Below, in pieces: positions 24,890 through 36,364 of a stretch of DNA of 64,000 nt. Source of the DNA: Artemia franciscana (taxonomy: Eukaryota > Arthropoda > Branchiopoda > Anostraca > Artemiidae); NCBI RefSeq assembly GCF_032884065.1, contig NC_088873.1:34359600-34423599 (forward strand), in the 5' to 3' direction. Position numbers and translations under genes: made by a program. How positions within the stretch are numbered: the first letter of the stretch is position 1; each line of letters starts with the position of its first letter. The notes beneath the pieces are model-generated. The model was not told the DNA's origin, did not search any database, and saw only the letters and a program-made list of their open reading frames with translations.

Positions 24890-25733
24890 TCATTTTCCAA
24901 AATACCCATAAGTTCATTTTCCCTATAGTTCCAAAGTGAAATTACGTCATCCATGGGGAAAATGAACTTAGGGGTTTTTTAGATCACCTTAATTCATATG
25001 ATAGGAATTTACCTTAGAAATTTAAATTACTAATAAAATCTCATTCCTAGATGTTCTAATTATTCGTAATTTAGATGAACTCAATTTTACTGTTTACAGA
25101 AAACCAACACAAAACAATAGATATGTATATTTTGAATCAAATTACCCCCTACAAGTTAAAAGAGGTGTAATATCTCTCGTCGATCGTGCCCTAAACATTT
25201 GTTCTGATTCCTACATCACAGCTGAACTAGACTTTTTCAGGGACATACTTTTTGGAAATGGGTATCCTCTTTCATTTATTAATAATACAATTAACCGTAG
25301 AGTGAAAAGACACTCCCATAAAATCAACGACAATTTACCATGTGAGAATTCCGATAAGCCCCAAAACGTAATTTACCTCCCATATATCCCACAAATCACT
25401 AGAAATCTTAAAAAAGTATGCACACAAAATAATCTGTATGTTGTATTTACCAATAATTTGAAAATCACAAATCTCCTAAATTCTGGTAAAGATAAGACTC
25501 CAGTTACTCGCCAAAGAGGTGTCTATCAAATACCATGCGACTGTGGCAAATTCTATGTAGGGAGAACCCACCAGAATTTCGAGAAACGCCCACAACAACA
25601 TAAAGATGAAATCACCAAAGCTCTGAATTCTAATATTACTTCTGGTTCTTTTGATTCTGCTTTAAGCAGCCATGTTTTCGAAAATCCTAGCCACAAAGTA
25701 CTTTTTGAAGAATATGCCATTATTAGCAATTAC
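24890..25733 (+). mobile_element. Penelope-like element, 5'-truncated, inverted 5' junction
   Basis: Carries the end of the RT and the GIY-YIG endonuclease of a Penelope-like retroelement, on the + strand. At its 5' edge, 24908-24953 is the reverse complement of the RT active-site region (ATTACGTCATCCATG, as at 34.68 kb), and forward sequence starts at GGGGAAAATGAACTTAGGGG. That makes an inverted junction. Its 3' end is cut by the foldback element at 25734. It is closely similar to the copy at 33.4-36.4 kb. Confidence 0.8.
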
Positions 25734-25760
25734 ATAAAAAAAACTAGTTTTTTTAACTGA
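24953..25760 (+). pseudogene. Penelope RT C-terminus and GIY-YIG endonuclease fragment
   Basis: Frames together give an RT thumb-like part (FLDVLIIRNLDELNFTVYRK, ELDFFRDILFGNGYPLSF) and the GIY-YIG domain: GVYQIPCDCGKFYVGRTHQ, with the C-x-C next to YVG that is typical of Penelope endonucleases, then a glutamate-containing HKDEI. There is a small deletion near 25165. The last ~25 bases of the open frame are foldback sequence, not Penelope. Inactive as it stands. Confidence 0.8.
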
Positions 25761-26020
25761 AAGTAAAGAGCGACATTAAAACTTAAAACGAACAGAAATT
25801 ACTCCGTATATGAAATGGGTTGTCCCCTCCGCAATCCTTCGCTCTTTACGCTAAAGCTTTTAATTGTCTTAAAAAGCAGAATTGTGGCAAAGAGTCAAAC
25901 TTTAGCGTAAAGAGCGAAGGATTGCGGAGGGGACAACCCATTTCATATACGGAGTAATTTCTGTTCGTTTTAAGTTTTAATGTCGTTCCTTACTTTCAGT
26001 TAAGAAACTAGTTTTTTTTA
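25734..26020. repeat. Foldback (palindromic) element inserted in a Penelope element
   Basis: Palindrome with arms AACTGAAAGTAAAGAGCGAC, GAACAGAAATTACTCCGTAT, GCAATCCTTCGCTCTTTACG and their reverse complement. Flanked by AATTACAT and ATGTAATT. It ends the Penelope coding sequence and borders the - strand family A copy. Confidence 0.92.
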
Positions 26021-27435
26021 TGTAATTTCTGAACACTTTTGAATTAATGCATGTTTGATTTTGGCTCTCCACACATAAATTATTAAAATGAAATTTGAAT
26101 ATTAATTCCTTTTTTGGCTAAATGGCTTCCTCTTAGTTTTGATCAGACGATTTTGAGAAATAAGGGGTGGGGAAGGAGGCCTAGTTGCCCTGCAATTTTT
26201 TGGTTACATAAAAAGGCAACTATAAATTTTAATTTTTAACGAATGTTTTTATTAGTAAAAAAATATACGTAACTTAAGAATTAACTTACGTAACAAACTT
26301 TTATATTCTTAAATTTTTATTATGTATATGAGGGGGTTTGTACCCTTGTTAATACCTCGCTCTTTACACTAAATCGTAAGTTTTGTCCCAATTCTTTAAG
26401 CATGACCCCTGAATCAGAAAGGCCGTAGAATAAATAGTTGAAATTACTAAAAATACTTTAGCGTAAAGAGCGAGGTATTTTTCTCCTCCTAAATACCTCG
26501 CTCTTTATGCTAAAGTATTTTTAGAACCCCTCATATGCGTAATAATCTCTGTTTGTTTTAAGTTTCAATGCTACATCTTACTTTCAATTGAAAAAACGTT
26601 TCCATGTTTATTTTTTCATTGTTTTTTTTTATAGTAATTTTAGAAAATCCCATGCCTTTTCATTGAATTTCTGTTCCCCCATGACATATTCTCCAAGGAA
26701 AGATCCTCCCACATAGCCCCCTCCCCTCAACCCTACCCCCAAAACCAAAAAATCCCCTGAAAACGTCTGTACACTTTCCAATAACCATTATTATATGCAA
26801 ACACTGGTCGAAGTTTGTAACTTGCAGCCCCTCCCCCAGGGACTGTGGGGGAGTAAGTCATTCTCAAAGACATAGTTATTATGGTTTTCGACTATGTGGA
26901 ACAAAATGGCTATCTCAAAATTTTGATCCGTTGACTTTGGAGAAAAAATGAGCGTGGGAGGGGGCCTAGGTGCCCTCCAATTTTTTTGGTCACTTAAAAA
27001 GGGCACTAGAACTTTTCATTTCCGTTAGAATGAGCCCTCTTGCGACATTCTAGGACCACTTGGTCGATACGATGACCCCTGGGGAAAAGAAAGAAAAAAA
27101 AACAACAAAAAAACAAATAAACACGCACCCGTGATTTGTCTTCTGGCAAAAAATACGAAATTCCACATTTTTGTAGATAGGAGCTTGAAATTTTCGCGAT
27201 AAGGTTCTCTGATACGCTGAATGCGATGGTGTGATTTTGGTTAAGATTCTATGACTTTTAGGGGGTTTTCCCCCTATTTTCCAAAATAAGGCAAATTTTC
27301 TCAGGCTCGTAACTTTTGATGACAAAGACTAAATTTGATGAAACTTATATATTTAAAATCAACATGAAAATCCGATTCTTTTGATTTATATTTTAGCATC
27401 AAAATTCCGTTTTTTTCAAAATTCTTCTTGTTTTT
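26021..27435 (-). repeat. Family A repeat copy, - strand, head truncated
   Basis: In reverse order: GGCTCTCCACACATAAATTA tail, GAGCGAGGTATTT foldback (with a local duplication near 26460-26520), GGGACTGTGGGGGAGTAAGT, GGCCTAGGTGCCCTCCAAT, GATACGATGACCCC, and TTTTGATGACAAAGAC near the head. The hairpin head is missing. Confidence 0.85.
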
Positions 27436-28077
27436 AGCATTCGTTTAACATTGTCTCTTTAGGTGATAGTTCGAATGAGAGGTAGACGTGGTCTTGGTAT
27501 GTGAATTTTTTTAGTCTTTTAAAACTTAAATTTTCTGAATTAATTTCTTAGTAAATTTGGAGATAAAGTATAAAATATTTCTCATTTTTTTTTATTTGGT
27601 TTTAAATGAATAACTACGGTGACTTACAATGCCTGGAAATGAACTCGAGGACGCAAATGAGCACAATAGCTTGAATTGAATATACCTTGAGCTCGTGGAT
27701 TTTTCAAGTCCAAGATACGTGAACTCGAAATGAGCTTGTGACTGATTGAACTGGTTGAAGCTTTTGTTTGAATTTTTCAAAGAAATGCGCTACTTATAGG
27801 AAAAAGTTTAGTCAGTTTAATTTGCTACATTCAAAGGAACATCACTTATAAAGTTATACGAAATTGTAAAAAAGAAAATATCGGACAAACAAAAAGAAAA
27901 AAAGGAACACAAAGAAAAACAAATACAACTGTAAAAACGGCAGCAAAAGGAAAAAACTGTTTTACCTAGTTTCAAGATCGTCTTTTTTTTCCTACAATCT
28001 TTCTTTTCTTGTGGATTTTTCGGCCTGTTTTGGGATTTGTTATGAGTACATTGGGTAGCTGGGTATCATTATAATTA
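27436..28077. other. No supported gene
   Basis: AT-rich sequence; no recognisable motif on either strand. Confidence 0.4.
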
Positions 28078-28160
28078 AAGGAAGTAGAGATCTGAAAAGT
28101 AGATTAACCAAGGTCCAGGGTGTTTTTTCACAGTTGAAACGTTTGGAAGATTAGGTAGCT
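28078..28160 (+). pseudogene. RTE-like fragment
   Basis: Reads SRDLKSRLTKVQGVFSQLKR, which parallels SSEDVKSRIAKAQGVFSQLK in the RTE-like remnant at 53.9 kb. Only ~80 bp is preserved. A family A copy starts 8 bp downstream. Confidence 0.65.
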
Positions 28161-28167
28161 AAATAGA

Positions 28168-29255
28168 TCAAACAGTTCGTGGTAACGAACTGTAGTAAGG
28201 AGCGATCTGGCTCAATAGCAACCAAAACTCTAAAAACGAAATTTTTACACCAATACTTACTTCAAAAGAATCACATTTTCATGCTGATTTTAAATATATA
28301 AGTTTAATTAAGTTTGGACTTACCCATCAAAAGTTACGAGCCTGCGAAAATTTGCCTTATTTTAGAAAATAGGAGAGAACATCCCCTAAAAGTCATAGAA
28401 TCTTAACGAAAATCCCACCATCAGATTCAGCGTATCAGAAAACCCTATTGTGGAAGTTTCAAGCTCCTATCTACAAAAATGTGGAATTTTGTATTTTTTG
28501 GCAGAAAATTTGTATTTTTTGTATTTTTTGTAAGTGTACAGACGTTTTCAGGGGGAAATTTTTGGTTGGGGGGGGTTGAAAAGAGGGGGATATGTCTGGG
28601 GAACTTTCCCTGAAGGAATTTTTCATGGGGAAAGACAATTTCCATGAAGGGAGCGCAGGATTTTCTAGCATTATTTAAAAATAAAAAAACAACGAAAAAA
28701 TAAATATGAAAAGTCTTTTTCTACTGAAAGTGAGGAGCAGCATTAAAATTTCAAACGAGCAGAAATTATTGCGCATAAGAGGGGTTTACCTTCTCGTAAT
28801 ACCTCGCTCTTCACGCTAAAGCATTTTTAGTAATTTCAACTATTTATTCTACGGCCTTTGTTATTTAAGGGTCATTCTTAAGGAATTGGGACATAATTTA
28901 AGCTTTAGTGTAAAGAGCGAGGTATCGACGAGGGGTGAACTCCCTCATATACGCAATAAAACATACGAATATAGAAGTTTGTTACGTAAGTTAATTCGTA
29001 AATTACGTATATTTTTTACTAATGAAAATGTTCGTAAAAAAATTAAAAGCTCTAGTTGCCTTTTTAAGTAATCAAAAAATTGGAGGGCAACTAGGCTTCC
29101 TCCCTCTCTCCTTTTTTTCTCAAAATCTTCCGATTAAAACTATGAGAAAGCCATTTAGCCAAAAAAAATTAATGTACAAATTTCGTTTTAATTATTTATG
29201 TGTGGAGAGCCAAGATCAAAACATGCATTAATTAAGAAACGTCCAGAAATTAAAC
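28168..29255 (+). repeat. Family A repeat copy, + strand, internally deleted
   Basis: Host A then TCAAACAGTTCGTGGTAACG. An internal deletion near 28510-28530 (GTATTTTTTGTATTTTTTG joins) removes the GATCGTATCGACC and CCCCTCCCACGC blocks. The tail is complete and joins the palindrome at 29256. Confidence 0.87.
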
Positions 29256-29546
29256 AAAAAAACAAGTTTTTTAAATGAAAGTAAGAAGCGACATTAAAAC
29301 TTAAAACGAACAGAAATTAATCCGTATATGAAAGGGGCTTTTCCTCCTCAACGGCCCGCTCTTTACGCTAAAGTTTTTTTTACCGTTTTAAGAAGTAGAG
29401 TTAAGAGAAAGAGTCAAACTTTAGCGTAAAGAGCGGGGCCTTGAAGAGTAAAAGCCCCTTTCTTAAACGGACTAATTTCTGTTCGTTTTAAGTTTTAATG
29501 TCGCTTCTTACTTTCATTTAAAAAACTCGTTTTTTTATTTAATTAG
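29256..29546. repeat. Foldback (palindromic) element
   Basis: Arms AAATGAAAGTAAGAAGCGAC..GAACAGAAATTAATCC..GCCCGCTCTTTACGCTAAAG and reverse complement, centre near 29400. It is 3'-adjacent to a family A copy, as at 23515. Confidence 0.9.
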
Positions 29547-30395
29547 GTAAAGGAGTTCAGCTCTATATCATCGAGCAGTAATGGGATAGAAAACTCGTTT
29601 GTTTTATATTTAAATGTCTCTAAAGAGACTTGAACATTTTTTCCTGATATGTTCTCGTATTTTAAATTATCAGCTTGTTTAAAAATAAAACTCAATTGCT
29701 CACTAATATCTCATGGCTCATTGAATTGTTATGTTAGATTTGATCGAATGCCTGAACTTTCATATAAAGCCGAAGTAGCAGTGCATTGAGCTGTAAAATA
29801 AATGATGGCCTTCCAATCGAACGAGCAAAATTAAATGTCAATTTCATCTTCACAAAACTAACCTATGACTTATCTTAAGAGTGATTGTGCTTTTCACGTT
29901 AAAAACGTAGGTTTACCATAGCGCAGAAATAATTTTCCAATTCGTGATATTCATTGTTTTTGTTTTTAAGACCCACAAGGGACCTAGAACTATATCTCTC
30001 CGTCGGTGAAAAGCCAGCCATTAGATCTAGATTAAATGACATTCAGTTGGTAACGTTCAGTCGGTGGGTTTAGTCTGAAAAACAAATTTTATAACATTGA
30101 ACTCAGTTTTAAGGGAGTACTTAATAACTGCTTACTCATATGAACAATAGTATGTTTGAAGTAGGTATGTTACCTCCACGCAAGTTATGTATGGGGGATT
30201 GTATGTTTTATTTGTATATGAGTGTTATTTTGTATGGATACTGAGTATGTTAGTGTGCAGCCGAAGATTAAAAAATAGAATTAAATGATGGTAGTTGTCG
30301 GGTCAGAGTTAGGCAGTTTTAGCTAATAACTAATATTAGCCATGAAAACTTCAGGTCGTTTTAGTTCCTGTACAGTTTTATGCTACGATTATATA
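29547..30395. other. No supported gene
   Basis: AT-rich sequence with no coding motif or clear element boundary. Confidence 0.4.
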
Positions 30396-30397
30396 TT

Positions 30398-30505
30398 AAC
30401 TGAAGATAAGGAACAACGTTAAAACATAAAAACTTATAGAAATTACTCCGTATATAAAGGGGACTGTTCCCTCTTCAAAACTCTTCTCTTTATGCCCAAG
30501 TTTTT
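30398..30505. repeat. Single arm of the foldback element
   Basis: TAACTGAAGATAAGGAACAA, then GAAATTACTCCGTATATAAA, GGGACTGTTCCCTC and CTTCTCTTTATGCCCAAG: the left arm only, diverged. Confidence 0.6.
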
Positions 30506-30562
30506 TTTATGCTTTCCAAGGATTCTGATTCTAATTAAGCAACCATTGTATTTCCGGCGTAG

Positions 30563-31725
30563 TCAAACAGTTCGTGGTAACAAACTGTAGTAAGGAGCGA
30601 CCCGGCTCAGTAGTAACCAAAACTCTAAAAAATGGAATTTTAATACCAATAATTACATCAACAGAATCGCATTTTAATGCTGATTTTAAATATATAAGTT
30701 TCATCAAGATCAGATATGCCTGTCAAAAGTTACAAGCCTGAGAAAATTTGCCTCGTTTAGAAAATAGGAGGAAATACCCCCTAAAAGTCATACAATCTTA
30801 ACGAAAATCAAACCATCAGATTCAGCGTATCAGAGAACCTTATTGTAGAAGTTTCAAGCTCCTATCTACAAAAATGTGGAATTTCGCATTTTTTGCCAGA
30901 AGACACATCATGGACGCGTGTTTATTTATTTATTTTTTTTTCAGGGGTGATTGTATCGACTGAGTGGTCCTAGAATGTCGTGAAAGGGCTCATTCTAAGG
31001 GAAATTAAAGTTCTAGTGCCCTTTTTAAGTGACCAAAAAATTTGGAGGGCACCTAGGCCGCCTCCCACGCTCATTTTTTCCCAGAAATCACCGGATCAAA
31101 ATTCTGAGATAGCCATTTTATTCACCATAGTCGAAAAACCTAATAACTATGTCTTTAGGGACGACTTACTCCCCTGCAGTCCCCGTGGGAGGGGCTGTAA
31201 GTTACAAACTTTGACCTGTGTTAACATATAGCCTTTGCAGAGCAGCTGGCACAAGATCGATCAACATGGTCCAAGAAGGTCTCTAAGAACATCGATGCCG
31301 GGCGAGGTGGAAACGCCTGATTCCCGCCACAAGTACAAGTAAGTAATATAGTAATGATTACTGGGAAGTATACAGACGTTTTCAGAGGGATTTTTTGGTT
31401 TAGGGGGAGAGTCGAGGGGTGGTTACGTGGGAGGATATTTCCATTGAGAAAATTCTCACAGGAGAAGAGAATTTCAATGAAGGGGGGTTCAGGATTTTTT
31501 AGCATTATTTAAAAAAAAAGGAAAAAAAATATTAAAAGTTTTTCTACTAAAAGTAAGGAGCAGCATTAAAACTTAAAACGAACAAATATTATTACGCATA
31601 TGAGGAGTTTACCTCCTCGTTATACCTCACTCTTTACGCTAAAGTATTTTTAGTAATTTCAACTATTTATTCTACGGCCTTTGCGATTCAGAGGTCGTTC
31701 TTAAGGAACTGGGACAAGATTTCAG
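30563..31725 (+). repeat. Family A repeat copy, + strand, with a short retrotransposon insertion
   Basis: Begins TCAAACAGTTCGTGGTAACA and follows the family order. The block TTTACATATAGTAATGG is interrupted at 31232-31346 by an RTE-like 3' end. It is truncated in the tail near 31725, where a tandem array begins. Confidence 0.87.
31232..31346 (+). mobile_element. Very short RTE-like retrotransposon insertion
   Basis: Translates AFAEQLAQDRSTWSKKVSKN followed by a stop, an ending seen in RTE-type ORF2 proteins (AQDR.TW.K). Then comes a short UTR ending in CAAGTACAAGTAAGTA repeats. It interrupts the family A copy, with ATATAG present on both sides as a likely target duplication. It represents extreme 5' truncation. 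Confidence 0.55.
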
Positions 31726-33063
31726 TTTTCCCCTCCAACTCCCCCCAGTGTTACCGGATCTGTTCGGGATTTAAAATAAGAGCTCTAAAGCACAAGATCC
31801 TTCTAGGTATCAAATATCACCCGTTTGTAAGTTACAAATACCTCATTTTTTTCTAATTTTTCCGAATTACTCCTTCCCCCCAATTCCACCAAAGAGGGTG
31901 GATCCAGTCCAGTTATCTCAGTCACGTATCTTGGACAGGTTTTATTCCTCCCATCAGGTTTCATCCTAATCTTCTGTTTTAGGTGTTTTCCAAGATTTCC
32001 ACCCCCCCCCTAATGACGCTGGATCTGGTCGGGATTTAAAATGAGAGATCTGAGTTACGAGATCCTTCTAAATATGAAATTTCATTAGGATGCAACTACT
32101 CCTTCGTAAGTTAAAAACACCTCATTTTTTCTATTTTTTTCAGAATGAACCCTCCCCCCCCCCAACTCCCCCAAATATAGTGGATCCGTTCTGGTTATGT
32201 CAGTTGCATATCTAAGACTTCTGCTCATTTTGTCCACCAAGTTTCATCCCAATCCCTCCACTCTAAGCGTTTTCCAAGATTTTAGGTTCCCCCCATCTCC
32301 CCCATATGTCACCGAATCCGGAGCGGATCCGTTCCAGTTATGTCAGTCACGTATCTTGGACTTGTTTTTATTCTTCCCACCAAGTTTTATCCTGATCTCT
32401 CCGCTTTAACTGTTTTCCAAGATTTCCGGTTTCCCCCAACTCCCCCCTCAATGACTCTGGATCCAGTCTGGATTTAAATTAAGTGATCTGAGTTACAAGG
32501 TCCTTCTAAGTATGAAATTTCAATAAGATCCGATCACTCCTTCGTAAGTTAAAAATACCTCATTTTTTCTAATTTTTCAGAATTAAACCTCCCCCCTAAC
32601 TCTCCAAACAGAGCAGATCCATTCCGGTTATGTCAATCACTTATCTAGGACTTCAGCTTATTTTTCCCAACAAGTTTCATCCCGATCCCTCCACTCTAAG
32701 CGTTTTCCAAGATTTTAGCTTCCCCCTCCAACTCCCCAAATGTCACCGAATCTGGTCGGGATTTAAAATAAAAGCTCTGAGACACGATATCCTTCCAAAT
32801 ATCGAATTTCATTAAGATCCCATCACCTGTTCGTAAGTTAAACATACTTCCTTTTTTCTATTTTTTCCGAATTAGCCGGCCCCCCTCACCTACCCTGATG
32901 GTCAAATCGGGAAAAAGACTATTTCTAATTTAATCTGGTCAGGTCCCTGATACGTCTGCCAAATTTCATCGTCCTAGCTTACCTGGAAGTGCCAAAAGTA
33001 GCAAAACTGGGACCGACAGACAGAATTTACGATCGCTATATGTCACTTGGTTAATACCAAGTG
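31726..33063. repeat. Tandem array of GGATCC-containing units, ending in a 20-nt hairpin
   Basis: Repeated blocks: CTCCTTCGTAAGTTAAAAA.CCTC (four occurrences, near 31825, 32100, 32545 and 32830), ATCCCAATCCCTCCACTCTA/AAGCGTTTTCCAAGATTT, and GTTATGTCAGTCACGTATCT. Spacing varies (about 260-440 bp), so units have lost or gained segments. The array ends with ACAGACAGA and the palindrome CACTTGGTTAATACCAAGTG at 33044-33063. No conserved ORF. Confidence 0.8.
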
Positions 33064-33364
33064 CCATAAAAACCTTATATGCTCCCAGGGTATGGTTTAA
33101 AACTCTTGCACTCGGATCCTGGGGAGTATATAAACCCTAGAGTTTTTATAATATGATCTTATGTCTATTTTGGACAAAATGTAAATATCCAATTGGGCGC
33201 ATTTTGGGAAAAGACAACTTGCGGAGGGGGAGGTTAGTTTCCATCAGATTATTTTTGAATCTCAAAAAGGGGACTAGAACTTTCAATTTCTAGTCGTATG
33301 AGTCCCCTTTGGAGTTTAACTCTTCCATAAAAACCTTATATGCCCCTGGGCGTAATTTATTACT
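33064..33364. repeat. Satellite units, ~260 bp, left part of an interrupted array
   Basis: ATAAAAACCTTATATGCTCC at 33067 and ATAAAAACCTTATATGCCCC at 33328, with the TCAATTTCTAGTCGTATGAG block between. It continues after the Penelope insertion at 36365. Confidence 0.8.
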
Positions 33365-33399
33365 CTTCCACAAACACCAAAAACAAGAAGAACAATAGG

Positions 33400-33475
33400 G
33401 ACTTTTTTTAAGACAGTGGGAAACAAATTAGAATGAATATTTCGGCCCTATGTCCAAGGGCCGTCCTCGGCAACA
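33400..33475 (-). ncRNA. Hammerhead-like motif in Penelope 3' terminal repeat (degenerate)
   Basis: On the - strand: GAGGAC, then a GGCCC/GGGCC stem with loop TTGGACATA, then CGAAATATTC. Penelope pLTRs are known to carry hammerhead ribozymes. Here the CTGA core reads CCGA and there is an extra nucleotide before the stem, so function is doubtful. Confidence 0.3.
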
Positions 33476-33635
33476 CAAATAAGAAAAAACAACTTACGAA
33501 AGGATAAAATCAACAAAACTAAAATGAATAATTTTTCAAAATAGTCCCAGCATCCTTATCTCAGCGATGTTCAGCCAGGACTGAAAAATAAATTGTTATG
33601 AAACGAGGCAATTCAATTAAATGAAAGAAAATGAT

Positions 33636-34630
33636 TTAAAAACAGGTTTTTAATGCCAGTCTAGCTTTTTTCGCTGCTGATCTTATAGGTCTATTTGTGA
33701 CAGGTTCTGTGTTAATATCTATTGGTTTTTTTTTTATATATTTTCTAAGGTCATTTTTAATTAAATTTGTGTATAAGGCATTCAGTGAATATTCTCCTAA
33801 ATCCCTTTTTAAGGAAATATTATTATTAATCTTATGTCTGATTTCAATTGCTTCTCGAACTACTTGCTAGATCATTGCTAATAATGGCAGATTCTTCAAA
33901 AAGTATTTTGTGGCTAGGATTTTCGAAAACATGGCTGCTTAAAGCAGAATCAAAAGAACCAGAAGTAATATTAGAATTCAGAGCTTTGGTGATTTCATCT
34001 TTATGTTGTTGTGGGCGTTTCTCGAAATTCTGGTGGGTTCTCCCTACATAGAATTTGCCACAGTCGCATGGTATTTGATTGACACATCTTTGGCGAGTAA
34101 CTGGAGTCTTATCGTTACCAGAATTTAGGAGATTTATGATTTTCAAATTATTGGTAAATACAACATACAGATTATTTTGTGTGCATACTTTTTTAAGATT
34201 TCTAGTGATTTTTGGGATATATGGGAGGTAAATTATGTTTTGGGGCTTATCGGGATTTTCACATGGTAAATTATCGTCGATTTTACGGGAGTGTCTTTTC
34301 ACTCTATGGTCAATTGTATTATTGATAAATAAAAGAGGATACCCATTTCCAAAAAGTATGTCCCTGATAAAGTCTAGTTCAGCTCTGATGTAGGAATCAG
34401 AAAAAATATTCAGGGCAGGATCTACGAGAGATATTACGACACCTCTTTTAACTTGTGGGGGGTAGTTTGATTCAAAATGTAAATATCTACTGATTTGTGT
34501 TGGTTTTCTGTAAATAGTAAAATTGAGTTCATCTAAGTTACGAATAATTAGAACATCTAGGAATGAGATTTTATTTGCAATTTCAATTTCTAAGGTAAAC
34601 TGTAAATTCCTATCATATGTGATAAGGTGA
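33636..34630 (-). pseudogene. Penelope RT C-terminus plus GIY-YIG endonuclease
   Basis: From 34630 downward the frame gives the RT end (NKISFLDVLIIRNLDELNF, FIRDILFGNGYPLLF) and then the endonuclease: NQIPCDCGKFYVGRTHQNF, with the C-x-C and YVG residues. Glutamate and histidine follow in KRPQQHKDEI. A frameshift near 33860 separates it from the last ~70 residues (KINNNISLKRDLGEYSLNAL), which end at a TAA at 33636-33638. The GIY-like tyrosine position is occupied by asparagine (VNQIP versus VYQIP in the 25-kb copy). Confidence 0.82.
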
Positions 34631-35402
34631 TCTAAAAAAAACCCCTAAGTTCATTTTCCCCATAGTTCGAAAGTGAAATTACGTCATCCATGTAACGTCC
34701 CCAAAAGATATGATTAAAAAAATATGAATTTAATGCCCAATTTTCAATATGCTCTAGATAAATATTCACCAGTATGGGCGCACCCATGGGCAAGCCATTT
34801 ATTTGTTGGTAGAAAGAATTACGGAATTAGAAATACATTGAATACTTGGTACAAAGTTTAACCAAGGTCATTGAAACGTCGTAATCTAATCCTGTTGCTG
34901 AAACTTCTATTAAATCATAATTTTCATTTATTTTATTTTCTAATAATTTCTCGGATTCTGCTACATTAATATTTGCATACATAGACACAACGTCAAAGCT
35001 ACTGATAATTGTGTTTTTTGAAATATTTATGTTTTTGAGTTTTTCAACTAAATCGACCGAATTACATATATAAGATTTTTGAGAAAAAAGCAAAGGTTTG
35101 AAGGCTGTACATAACCATTTTCCAATGTGTGAGGTGGGGGCTTTCGTACAAGCTACAATTGGCCTTAAAGGAATGCCTTGCTCATATAATTTTGGTAGAC
35201 CATAAAATTTTGGACAAAAGCTGCCTCGGGGGAAAAATTTATTATGTGGAGTAATTTTACTATTTTGTTTTAGATTTTTTAATTCTTTTATAATTTTGTT
35301 AGCAAACTGATCAGTATGGTCGTAGGTTATAGTTTTATATGTAGTTTTGTCATTTAGATGTGCATAAATTTTTGTGTCGTAATCTTTTGCATCACGCAAT
35401 TA
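34631..35402 (-). pseudogene. Penelope reverse transcriptase
   Basis: Main frame 34827-35399, continuing through shifts to ~34640. RT signatures: GLPKLYEQGIPLRPIVAC (finger), SSFDVVSMYANINV (motif A with aspartate), NGLPMGAP.LVNIYLEHIE (motif B, lacking the usual LSP), and WGRYMDDVISL (motif C with both catalytic aspartates). The order and the GLPK..E...RPI block are those of Penelope RTs. There is a frameshift near 34830 and another near 34630. Confidence 0.85.
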
Positions 35403-35449
35403 CTTTTGGTCAACTCTTTCGGTCACGCAAATTATGTGGTTCTATATTG

Positions 35450-36201
35450 GCGGGAGGATCAGCCTTTTTTTTCATTATTGTAAAATGTATTAATAAGACA
35501 AGCCCTAACTTCGTCTGGGTTGGAAATAGATGAATAAAATTTGTGCAAAGACGACTCTAGAGAGGAAATCAAATCCGCCACAGGAACTTGGAAAAAAAAG
35601 TTTTGGAAAAAAAGAGAATTTCAGACCTTTTTCGAGAGCTTGAATTTCCAATGGTTCAAGCGTTCTAGAGGACAAGTTAACCACAGCCGGTCTAGGTAGG
35701 AGTGAATCTTGGAGCATAAATAGGGTTATTTATCGATGATTCCTTTCGTAGGTTTTCCAATTTCTTAATAAGTCGTTCCCTTGATAAGCGGAAATCATGA
35801 CTAAATAAATTTCTTTCCAATCCAGCAACTTTGTTAAAATCAGCAGAAGACAAATTTTCGAATAAAAACTTTTCTAGAGATTTCCTTTCAGAGGAAACAA
35901 TGTATCTTTTTTGTTTTTTATCTTTAATAATGTGTATTAATGTTTTTAATTGTAATGTATGAGCAAAACGCTCTTCTTTTCGGGTATTTAAGTGTGCTCT
36001 GAATCTGAAAGACTTGGGAATAAGATTTTCAAATTTGCAAGATTGCAAGAACTTTTGCTGGTTAATAATATTAGCTGGTTTTTTGCCTAAACTAATGAAG
36101 TAAAATATATCATTGGTCAACTGCTCCCCATAAGCGATACGTAAATAACGACGAAGACCACACTGCCTTTCCATCACAAACACCAAAAACAAGAAGAACA
36201 A
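35450..36201 (-). pseudogene. Penelope N-terminal region
   Basis: Two frames, 35692-36201 and 35505-35717. The first begins within the pLTR-like repeat (VMERQCGLRRYLRIAYG) and holds a basic region with RLIKKLENLRKES. The second contains VVNLSSRTLEPLEIQALEKG, the 'NLS...L...E...L.KGL.F' block that precedes the RT in Penelope proteins. It overlaps the first frame by a shift near 35700. No separate function is assigned. Confidence 0.72.
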
Positions 36202-36364
36202 TAGGGATTTTTTAAGACAGTGGGAAACAAATTAGAATGAATATTTCGGCAGAAATTAGAACAAAATATTCATTCTAATTTGTTCCCCGTTGTCTTAAAA
36301 AATTCCCTATTGTTCTTCTTGTTTTTGGTGTTTGTGATGGAAAGGCAGTGTGGTCTTCGTCGTT

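Noticed and set aside
28445..28671. Proline-rich - strand frames
   Set aside because: Antisense of G-rich blocks in family A; equivalent frames appear and disappear between copies.
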